A stretch of 12,558 nucleotides of DNA from an uncultured Collinsella sp. GTDB lineage: Bacteria > Actinomycetota > Coriobacteriia > Coriobacteriales > Coriobacteriaceae. The number at the start of each line of letters is the position of its first letter. Within the stretch, counting starts at the first letter, position 1. The notes beneath the pieces were generated by a model, which saw only the letters and a list, made by a program, of their open reading frames with translations, did not search any database and had not been told where the DNA came from. Location of the stretch: the NCBI GenBank assembly GCA_900553215.1, contig USCJ01000025.1, positions 1 to 12,558 of the forward strand. Direction: 5' to 3'. A program made the position numbers and the translations under genes. Below, in pieces: positions 6,955-12,558 of the stretch.

Positions 6955-8214
6955 ATGAAATACACCAAGCTCGAGCGTAACTGGGTTATGTACGATGTGG
7001 GCAACTCGGCCCTCGTGCTGCTCAATACCTCGGTGGTGCCCATCTACTTTAACGCCATCAATACCGGTGCTTCCTCGGCAGACCTGGTGGTCGCCTGGGG
7101 CAACGCGCAGACGATTGCCTCGCTGGTCATTGCCATGCTCATGCCCATTCTGGGCGCGCTTGCCGATTACGCCGGCAACAAGATCAAGTTCTTCTTGGGC
7201 TTCTTCCTCACGGGCCTGGTTCTTTGCCTGGCGCAGGCTATCCCCATGTCCGCCATGGCATTTTTGACCGTGTACGTGCTGTGCACCATCGGCCTTAACT
7301 CTTCTATGACGTTCTACGACGCCATGCTGCCCGACATTACCACCGACGAGCGCATGGATGCCGTGTCCAGCTCGGGTTATGCCTGGGGCTACATCGGTTC
7401 CACCGTGCCGTTCATCATCTGCCTGGCGCTTATCATGGGTGGCCCCGCTCTTGGCGTCCCCACCATGCTGGCAACGCGTCTGTCGTTTGTCATCACTGGC
7501 GCCTGGTGGCTTATCTTTACCTTGCCGCTCATTCGCACCTATAAGCAAAAGTACGGTCGCGAGCGCGGTCCCGAGGACACCATCGGCCACATCGTGGGCG
7601 GCGTGTTCTCCGAGGTCGGACACACCATGCGCGAGATCGCCCACAACAAGACCGTGCTGGTCTACATGATCGCGTTCTTCTTCTACATCGACGGTGTGCA
7701 CACGGTTATTTCCATGGCAACCAGCTACGGATCGGCTCTGGGCATCGACTCGACCCAACTGGTGCTGGCGCTGCTCGTTACGCAGTTTGTGGCCTTCCCG
7801 TCCGCCATCATCTACGGCAAGCTCGCCGGTCGCGTGGGCACACTCAATATGATCTTGGTGGCCGTCGCCGCCTATATGGGCATCGTGCTCTTTGCCGCGT
7901 TTTTCTTAAAGACCGCCTTTGAGTTTTGGGTGCTTGCCATTTTGGTCGGCCTGTTCCAGGGCGGCGTGCAGGCGCTCAGCCGCAGCTACTTTGGCCGCAT
8001 TATCCCCAAGGAAAAGTCCAACGAGTACTATGGCTTCTTTGACATCTTTGGTCGTTACGCAAGTGTTATGGGCACCTTCTTGGTGTCGGTCGTCACCTCG
8101 CTGACCGGCAACCCCTCGCTGGGCGTCCTGTCTATCGGCGTGCTGCTGGTGGTGGGCTTTGCGCTGCTGGTCCGTCTGTCCCGCATGTCTCAGACGGCAG
8201 AGCAGGCCGCATAG
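6955..8214 (+). CDS. MFS transporter, UMF1/Atg22-like family
   Basis: A 419-residue integral membrane protein with about 12 hydrophobic segments. NWVMYDVGNSAL (9-20) corresponds to the WxLYDxxNSA signature of the UMF1 family (bacterial relatives of yeast vacuole effluxer Atg22). GALADYAGNKIKF (67-79) is the MFS motif A loop. TFYDAMLPDI (119-128) and SSSGYAWGYIGS (138-149) are further conserved UMF1 segments. The yeast protein exports amino acids from the vacuole; substrates of bacterial members are mostly unknown, so I make no substrate call. The start is set by AAGGGG (6941-6946), 8 bases upstream. The stop codon is followed by 171 noncoding bases with a terminator at 8329. Nothing appears truncated. 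Co-transcription with the PLC-like gene is possible, but a separate promoter cannot be excluded. Confidence 0.88.
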   Translation: MKYTKLERNWVMYDVGNSALVLLNTSVVPIYFNAINTGASSADLVVAWGNAQTIASLVIAMLMPILGALADYAGNKIKFFLGFFLTGLVLCLAQAIPMSAMAFLTVYVLCTIGLNSSMTFYDAMLPDITTDERMDAVSSSGYAWGYIGSTVPFIICLALIMGGPALGVPTMLATRLSFVITGAWWLIFTLPLIRTYKQKYGRERGPEDTIGHIVGGVFSEVGHTMREIAHNKTVLVYMIAFFFYIDGVHTVISMATSYGSALGIDSTQLVLALLVTQFVAFPSAIIYGKLAGRVGTLNMILVAVAAYMGIVLFAAFFLKTAFEFWVLAILVGLFQGGVQALSRSYFGRIIPKEKSNEYYGFFDIFGRYASVMGTFLVSVVTSLTGNPSLGVLSIGVLLVVGFALLVRLSRMSQTAEQAA

Positions 8215-8306
8215 GAACCTGCCGGTAATTGCGTCCGCCGCGATACTCTTTTGGGGTTATCCGCAATAAACATTCTGACTTTCGAACAATGATTAGCCCA
8301 AGTGGG

Positions 8307-8312
8307 TATGAT
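8307..8312 (+). promoter_or_regulatory. Possible -10 element ahead of the glycosyltransferase operon
   Basis: TATGAT in the 171-base gap after the MFS gene is a good TANNNT -10. The -35 region at 17-19 bases (around CGAACA, 8283-8288) is weak. If used, transcription would start near 8319, only about 10 bases before the terminator hairpin at 8329-8359. Confidence 0.35.
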
Positions 8313-8328
8313 GGAGTCAGCTAGGTCG

Positions 8329-8364
8329 CGGGGCGTCGCCTGTGTTTGGCGGCGTCCCGTTTTT
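8329..8364 (+). terminator. Rho-independent terminator
   Basis: Twelve bases (8329-8340, CGGGGCGTCGCC) pair with 8348-8359 (GGCGGCGTCCCG), including two G·U pairs, around a 7-base loop TGTGTTT, followed by TTTTT at 8360-8364. This is a strong intrinsic terminator. It lies 114 bases after the MFS stop but only 21 bases before the glycosyltransferase ATG, so it may end the MFS transcript, attenuate the glycosyltransferase-kinase operon, or both. Confidence 0.85.
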
Positions 8365-8385
8365 GTGTTGCAGGGAGGGTAAGGC

Positions 8386-9573
8386 ATGAACGCCACGGTC
8401 GTGATTCCAACGTATTGGGCGGGCGATGACGCTCGCGCAAACGCCCCTGGCACCTATGACCATTCGACACGACTCAACGCCGACAATCCCGAACTCGACC
8501 GCTGCCTGGCCTCGCTTGAGCAGGTACGTGACATCCCGCGCATCATCCTTTTGGTGGTCTGTCCCGTTTCTGCCACAGCCGATGTGTCGCTGCGCGTGCA
8601 CGAGATTGTCGACGCGCATCCCACGCTCAAGGTCACCGTTGTCACCAACACCCAGGCCTCGCGCATCGCAGACCGGGTTGCTCAGATCGCGCCCAAGGGT
8701 TCGGGCGAGTGCGTGAGCCTGCGAGGTTACGGTGCCATCCGCAACATGGGGCTGGCCTGCGCTGCGGTGCTGGGGCATGACGCGGTTATCTTTTTGGATG
8801 ACGATGAGGCTGTCATCGACGCCGACTTTATGAAGCGCGCGACCTATGCGTTGGGGCAGCAGACGCGTCAGGGCTTGCCGATCTTGGTCAAGAGCGGCTA
8901 TTTCTACGATCGCGACGGCTCGCCGTTGGCTCCCACGGACAAGGCGGGCATCTGCCATCGTTGGTGGACCAAGCGCATCGAGTTCAACCGTTGGATGAAA
9001 AAGGCGCTCTCGGGCACCCGCATCTCACGCTCCAACTACGTGTGCGGCGGCCTGATGGCCCTGCACGCCCGCGCCTTTACGCGTGTGGCCTTTGACCCGT
9101 TTATCACCCGCGGCGAGGACTTGGATTACCTCTTTAACATGCGCATGTTTGGCTACGACGTGTGGTTCGATAACGAGTGGACCGTGCGCCATCTGCCTCC
9201 GGAGTCCGAAAAGCGCTCACCGCGCTTTATGCAGGATGTCTACCGTTGGTACTACGAACGGGCCAAGTTGACATTCGCCGCGCATCAAAAGGAGCTCATT
9301 CCCGTTACGGCAGCATCGCTCATGCCCTACCCGGGCCCGTGGATTTCGCGCGAGCTCGACGACCGCGTGCGCAAGACCGCTATGGTCCGCAGCGTGTTTA
9401 CCCGCGAGCATGAGGGCTACCTGCGCATCTGGCGCCATGGTATCGACGAGGCAAAAGCCTATGCGCGCCAAAACGCTGCAAGCTACCTGCGTTTCCAGAG
9501 CTTTTGGCCCAAGATCATGGACGGGCTTTGGCGTGACGCACAACTGATCAGTATCCTGGAGGGGGCCGAATGA
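8386..9573 (+). CDS. GT-A fold glycosyltransferase (family 2-like)
   Basis: A 395-residue, probably cytosolic or membrane-peripheral enzyme that should move a sugar from a nucleotide sugar to an acceptor. The N-terminus TVVIPTYWAG (4-13) is the nucleotide-binding beta strand of GT-A enzymes. YGAIRNMGL (115-123) precedes FLDDDE (136-141), the metal and UDP-sugar binding DxD. CGGLMALHARAF (220-231) and ITRGEDLDY (240-248) carry the acceptor-side ED motif, and VRHLPPE (267-273) gives a further likely metal-ligand His. Between about 25 and 110 the Rossmann-like half is longer than in minimal GT2 enzymes. No membrane helix is evident. GGGAGGG (8373-8379) sits 6 bases before the ATG. The stop overlaps the start of the second sensor kinase (ATGA, 9570-9573). 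Donor and acceptor are unknown; a cell-surface polysaccharide or lipid is a reasonable guess. Confidence 0.8.
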   Translation: MNATVVIPTYWAGDDARANAPGTYDHSTRLNADNPELDRCLASLEQVRDIPRIILLVVCPVSATADVSLRVHEIVDAHPTLKVTVVTNTQASRIADRVAQIAPKGSGECVSLRGYGAIRNMGLACAAVLGHDAVIFLDDDEAVIDADFMKRATYALGQQTRQGLPILVKSGYFYDRDGSPLAPTDKAGICHRWWTKRIEFNRWMKKALSGTRISRSNYVCGGLMALHARAFTRVAFDPFITRGEDLDYLFNMRMFGYDVWFDNEWTVRHLPPESEKRSPRFMQDVYRWYYERAKLTFAAHQKELIPVTAASLMPYPGPWISRELDDRVRKTAMVRSVFTREHEGYLRIWRHGIDEAKAYARQNAASYLRFQSFWPKIMDGLWRDAQLISILEGAE

Positions 9574-10913
9574 TCGACCGCCGCGCCCAGCGCGATAGTT
9601 CAATATCAATCTTTCGCATCATTGCCGTTGCCTGCGCCATTTGCGTGTTGGTGTACTTTATTTTTGCCTTGGCGACCGGAATCGAGCCGATTGCCACGGT
9701 GATTGCCTGCGCGCTGCTGTGCATCTTTCTGTGCATCTTTATCTTTTTGACGCTCAATCCCGATTCGGTGCGCTCCCAGTACACCGAGGAGACGCTCTCG
9801 GTGGCCTCGGCCATGCTCGAGGACATTAAGGGCGGTCTGACGCAGGAGTCGGCGCGTTTGGTGTGCCGGCGCATTTTGCCCGAGACGCGCGCCATGACGG
9901 TGGCCATCACCGACGAGGACAACGTGCTTGCCTGCGCGGGCGAGTTTGAGGAAAAACTGCTGCCCGATACTCCCATCCACACGCTTGCCACACGCTACGT
10001 TATCGAACATGGCATCGTGCAGTCGTTCAACCGTATGGTGGATGTCGTGGGCTCGGACGGCTCGCACAACCAAGTTCCCGCCGGCATTATCGCCCCCATC
10101 AAGGTGGGCGATCGTACCGTCGGCACGCTCAAGTTCTACTACAAGACCCCGCGCGCCGTCGACCGTACCCAGTATGCGCTTGCCTCGGGCTTTGCCGAGA
10201 TCTTGTCCACGCAGCTCGCCATCCACGAGCTCGAGGTGCAAAAGGAACTCACGGCGCGCGCCGAGGTGCGTGCGCTGCAGGCGCAGATTAACCCGCACTT
10301 CCTGTTCAACACGCTGAACACCATTGCATCGTTTACGCGCACCGACCCGCTGCGGGCCCGCGAACTGCTTCGTGAGTTCTCATCGTTCTATCGTGCTACA
10401 CTCGACAACTCGGGATCGCTTATTCCGGTCTCGCGCGAGGTCGCACAGACCAAGCGCTACCTTACCTTTGAGAAGGCCCGCTTTGGCGAGGACCGCGTGC
10501 TTGCGACGTTCGATGTGTCCGAGGACGTGGAAGATACGCTGGTGCCGGCGTTCGTGATCCAGCCGATTGTCGAGAACGCCGTACGTCATGGTATGGGCGA
10601 TGACGACGCCCTGAGGATCGACGTGACCGTTCACCAAGACGGCGAGGATGCAATCTTGATTGCCGTGGCCGATAATGGCGTGGGCATGGATGAGGGTACC
10701 GCCGCCAGACTGTTTGACGAGCGCTCTGCCCGTCCCGACGCCAGCTCTCCCCAGGGTGGCGGCGCCGGTGTGGCCATGCACAATATTTCGGAGCGCATCC
10801 ATCGCTTTTTTGGGCCGCACTCCTATACGCGTGTCGAATCGGCGCCGGGCAAGGGCACCAAAGTGCTTCTTCATCTTGATTTGTCAGAGAGCATCTTTGA
10901 CATTCAAGAGTAA
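9570..10913 (+). CDS. LytS/BtsS-type sensor histidine kinase (second system)
   Basis: Sensor kinase of 447 residues with the same layout as the kinase at 3653: a two-helix membrane hairpin (about 13-33 and 39-61), a GAF-like domain (about 75-220, with VAITDEDNVLACAG), the LytS kinase domain with NPHFLFN (H243), N-box IVEN (N336), G1 box DNGVG (368-372) and a glycine-rich G2 box around 396-400. All catalytic elements are present. It should phosphorylate the LytTR regulator downstream. It has no 5TM receptor, so its input may come through the membrane hairpin or the cytosolic GAF domain. The start ATG overlaps the glycosyltransferase stop by 4 bases, with GGAGGGGG (9558-9565) inside the upstream gene, so translation is coupled. 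Over 76 ungapped residues around the phosphoacceptor I count 50 identities with the first kinase, which marks the two as paralogues by duplication. The signal is unknown. Confidence 0.9.
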   Translation: MIDRRAQRDSSISIFRIIAVACAICVLVYFIFALATGIEPIATVIACALLCIFLCIFIFLTLNPDSVRSQYTEETLSVASAMLEDIKGGLTQESARLVCRRILPETRAMTVAITDEDNVLACAGEFEEKLLPDTPIHTLATRYVIEHGIVQSFNRMVDVVGSDGSHNQVPAGIIAPIKVGDRTVGTLKFYYKTPRAVDRTQYALASGFAEILSTQLAIHELEVQKELTARAEVRALQAQINPHFLFNTLNTIASFTRTDPLRARELLREFSSFYRATLDNSGSLIPVSREVAQTKRYLTFEKARFGEDRVLATFDVSEDVEDTLVPAFVIQPIVENAVRHGMGDDDALRIDVTVHQDGEDAILIAVADNGVGMDEGTAARLFDERSARPDASSPQGGGAGVAMHNISERIHRFFGPHSYTRVESAPGKGTKVLLHLDLSESIFDIQE

Positions 10914-10922
10914 AATAAAAGG

Positions 10923-10960
10923 CTACGGGCCCAACGTCATGCGACGGATGCCCGGCGTAG
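10923..10960 (+). promoter_or_regulatory. Structured spacer between kinase and regulator
   Basis: The 72-base gap holds nested inverted repeats: CTAC (10923-10926) with GTAG (10957-10960), GGGC (10927-10930) with GCCC (10950-10953) leaving a small bulge, and inside them CGTC (10935-10938) with GACG (10943-10946) around ATGC. No T-run follows directly. It may adjust kinase:regulator ratio by mRNA stability or partial termination. The first system has only an unstructured 38-base gap at this place. Confidence 0.4.
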
Positions 10961-10985
10961 TTAGTTGACGAAAGGTTTTATCCCT

Positions 10986-11702
10986 ATGCTGCGTGCGATG
11001 ATTGTGGATGATGAGGCGCCGGCTCGCTCGGAGCTTCGCTTCTTGCTCGAGCAAACGGGCAAGATCGGCACGATCACGGAGGCGTCGAGCGTCCGCTCCG
11101 CCATCGAGATGCTTATGGAAAGTCGCGTGGATGTCGTGTTTCTCGATATCTCGATGCCCGGTGCCTCGGGCCTGCAACTTGCCGAGGCGCTGCATAAGCT
11201 CAAAAATCCGCCGGCGATCGTATTTGTGACTGCGTATAGCGACCATGCGGTCGAGGCATTCGACGTGGATGCCGTCGATTATCTGATGAAGCCGGTCGAG
11301 GAAGCTCGCTTGGATCGCGCGATCGAGAAGGTCATGCAACGCGCCAAGCCGGTTACGGACAGCAAAGTGACCATCGAGCGTATCCCGGTGGAAAAGGGCG
11401 GCCGCAAGGTGCTCATTCCCGTGGATGACATTCGCTTTATTATGGCCAAGGACGATTACTCCTGCATCTATACCGTCGATGATCGCTTTTTGTCGACGAC
11501 CTCGCTGGCGCAGTTTGAGGCCAAGCTCTGCGACTTTGGCTTCTTCCGTGTTCACCGCCGCTATATCGTCAACTTGGCGTGCGTTACGGACGTCGAGACG
11601 GTGCCCTCGGGCGCCATCCAGCTGGGCATTACGGGCGTCGACGAACGCGTGCCGGTTTCGCGCCGCCGCGTCGTGCCGCTCAAGAAGGCCCTGAGTCTCT
11701 AG
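10986..11702 (+). CDS. LytTR-family response regulator (second system)
   Basis: A 238-residue regulator. The receiver (about 3-118) carries D8-D9, the phosphoacceptor D54 in VFLDISMPG, T82 in FVTAY and K102 in YLMKPV. The LytTR domain (about 128-235) shows VLIPVDDIRFIMAKDDYS, FFRVHRRYIVNL and VPVSRRR. All switch residues are intact, so it should act as a phosphorylation-controlled DNA-binding protein. The start at ATG 10986 follows GAAAGG by 10 bases. The frame opens 7 codons earlier at a TTG (10965), but that has no SD and would add residues ahead of the usual receiver start. It is paralogous to the regulator at 5083 (shared DAVDY and KPVE, and the same LytTR landmarks). Strong termination follows at 11709, closing the glycosyltransferase-kinase-regulator unit. 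Confidence 0.9.
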   Translation: MLRAMIVDDEAPARSELRFLLEQTGKIGTITEASSVRSAIEMLMESRVDVVFLDISMPGASGLQLAEALHKLKNPPAIVFVTAYSDHAVEAFDVDAVDYLMKPVEEARLDRAIEKVMQRAKPVTDSKVTIERIPVEKGGRKVLIPVDDIRFIMAKDDYSCIYTVDDRFLSTTSLAQFEAKLCDFGFFRVHRRYIVNLACVTDVETVPSGAIQLGITGVDERVPVSRRRVVPLKKALSL

Positions 11703-11708
11703 CACACT

Positions 11709-11759
11709 GGCCCCGCAGCCCTGTAGACCCATCGTCTGCGGAGCCGTGGGGCCTTTTTT
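11709..11759 (+). terminator. Rho-independent terminator
   Basis: GGCCCC (11709-11714) pairs with GGGGCC (11748-11753), and CCGCAG (11713-11718) with CTGCGG (11736-11741) as an overlapping alternative inner stem. Six T residues (11754-11759) follow. It lies right after the second regulator and separates it from the phosphodiesterase. Confidence 0.85.
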
Positions 11760-11798
11760 GTATGTATCTGCCGAATCGTTTTTTGCGGAAGGGATCCC

Positions 11799-12266
11799 AT
11801 GAACAGTGCAAGCGCCAAGCGTATCGACATCATCTCGGACACCCACGGCTATTTATCGCCTGCGCTCTTGGATGAGCTTGAGGGCGCAGACCTGATCATC
11901 CACGCCGGCGACCTCACGTCAGAGATGGACTACGAGCACCTGTGCACCATCGCCCCTGTGCGGGCCGTATTGGGCAACAACGATTACTACCGCGACTACG
12001 GCCCCGATGTAGACCGTCTTGCGCTCTTTACCTACGAAGGCCTCAAATTCGCCGTAGCCCACTACCGCGAAGACCTTCCGGTGGGATCCGTAGACGTAGC
12101 CATCAACGGCCACACCCACGTAACCAAAGAAGCCCAAGTGGGCCGCTGCTTAGTCCTCAACCCGGGCAGCGCCAGCTACCCCAGAGGCACCCGAGGCCCC
12201 ACCATGGCCAGAATGCTCGTTAAAGACGGCAAGATCCTAAGCACCAAGTTTATTGACTTGGACTAA
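11799..12266 (+). CDS. YfcE/MJ0936-type metallophosphodiesterase
   Basis: A 155-residue cytosolic calcineurin-like phosphoesterase of the small YfcE/MJ0936 group, expected to hydrolyse phosphodiester bonds with two bound metals such as Mn. The metal motifs are in order: DTHG (D14, H16), GD (D38), GNND (59-62), the histidine in VAHYRE (H88) and GHTH (104-107), followed by the family-typical NPGSASYPR (121-129). The length fits the family, which is far smaller than most phosphoesterases. The natural substrate of the family is not settled. GGAAGGG (11787-11793) sits 5 bases before the ATG. In many genomes this gene follows an RdgB-type pyrophosphatase or rph; here it stands alone between two strong terminators, so its own promoter must lie in the short 11760-11798 region or transcription reads through from upstream. 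Confidence 0.9.
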   Translation: MNSASAKRIDIISDTHGYLSPALLDELEGADLIIHAGDLTSEMDYEHLCTIAPVRAVLGNNDYYRDYGPDVDRLALFTYEGLKFAVAHYREDLPVGSVDVAINGHTHVTKEAQVGRCLVLNPGSASYPRGTRGPTMARMLVKDGKILSTKFIDLD

Positions 12267-12274
12267 CCGCAACA

Positions 12275-12311
12275 AAAACGGGGGATGCACAATGCATCCC
12301 CCGTTTTCTTT
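12275..12311. terminator. Near-perfect bidirectional terminator
   Basis: Fifteen bases 12275-12289 (AAAACGGGGGATGCA) pair perfectly with 12293-12307 around a CAA loop, and the plus-strand arm ends in TTTTCTTT. The A-run on the left arm gives a T-run on the minus strand, so it may act in both directions, insulating the phosphodiesterase from the tRNA. Confidence 0.9.
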
Positions 12312-12378
12312 CAGCCAAAGGCAGAGTCCCAACAAGAATCTAAGACAACCCAGCCCCGGAGACCCTCCCGGAGGGACC

Positions 12379-12431
12379 GAAAAATTTTTTCAAAAAAGTT
12401 GTTGCGCGCCGGACAGACTTCTGTGTATACT
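12379..12431 (+). promoter_or_regulatory. tRNA promoter with UP-like A/T tract
   Basis: TTGCGC (12402-12407), an 18-base spacer and TATACT (12426-12431) form a good sigma-70 promoter, with a start point near 12438 and a leader of about 40 bases. Directly upstream, 12379-12398 holds GAAAAATTTTTTCAAAAAAG, which falls at about -59 to -40, where an UP element would contact the alpha subunit. The rest of 12312-12477 shows no gene; a CCCTC/GAGGG mini-hairpin lies near 12362-12375. Confidence 0.7.
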
Positions 12432-12477
12432 AATCCCCGCAGCGCACGCGAGCGGAAACAAACGCGAACGCCTGCCT

Positions 12478-12555
<78 letters not shown>

Positions 12556-12558
12556 ACG

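Noticed and set aside
12362..12390. CCCTC/GAGGG hairpin followed by a T-run as a terminator
   Set aside because: The stem is only five pairs and nine bases including AAAAA separate it from the T-run. The A/T tract is better explained as the UP-like part of the tRNA promoter.

Overview
The window looks like a piece of a moderately GC-rich actinobacterial chromosome. Gene content and style (a UMF1/Atg22-type MFS carrier, LytS/LytTR sensor-regulator pairs, a zinc-dependent PLC-like protein, strong GGAGG-type Shine-Dalgarno sites, short intergenic gaps) suggest the Coriobacteriia, for example a Collinsella-like gut anaerobe. That placement is inference from protein style and codon use; no search was run. 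Apart from a partial gene on the minus strand at the left edge, every gene lies on the plus strand.

Layout. Positions 1-319 hold the start of a minus-strand gene that runs off the left end and encodes a low-complexity, probably disordered N-terminus. Positions 320-680 are a divergent intergenic region ending in two small hairpins and a very strong Shine-Dalgarno site. Next come an APC-family amino acid permease (681-2132) and a prolidase-like metal-dependent amidohydrolase (2264-3541), probably one uptake-and-hydrolysis unit for amino acid derivatives, closed by a hairpin at 3600-3621.

The centre holds two paralogous LytS/LytTR two-component systems: sensor kinase and regulator at 3653-5817, and again at 9570-11702. 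Between them lie a zinc-dependent phospholipase C-like protein (5909-6853), a UMF1-family MFS transporter (6955-8214) and a GT-A glycosyltransferase (8386-9573). The glycosyltransferase stop overlaps the start of the second kinase by ATGA, so those two genes are translationally coupled. Both kinases keep the GAF-like and histidine kinase parts of LytS/BtsS, but have only a two-helix membrane hairpin where the classical family has a 5TM receptor. A strong terminator closes the second system at 11709-11759.

The right end holds a YfcE/MJ0936-type metallophosphodiesterase (11799-12266), a near-perfect bidirectional terminator, a promoter with an A/T-rich UP-like element, and a complete tRNA-Asp(GTC) with encoded CCA.

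The most notable points are the duplicated receptor-less LytS/LytTR systems flanking membrane and envelope-type genes, the coupling of a glycosyltransferase to a sensor kinase, and several hairpins placed between a possible promoter and a gene start. No CRISPR array, insertion sequence, prophage or toxin-antitoxin module is visible.
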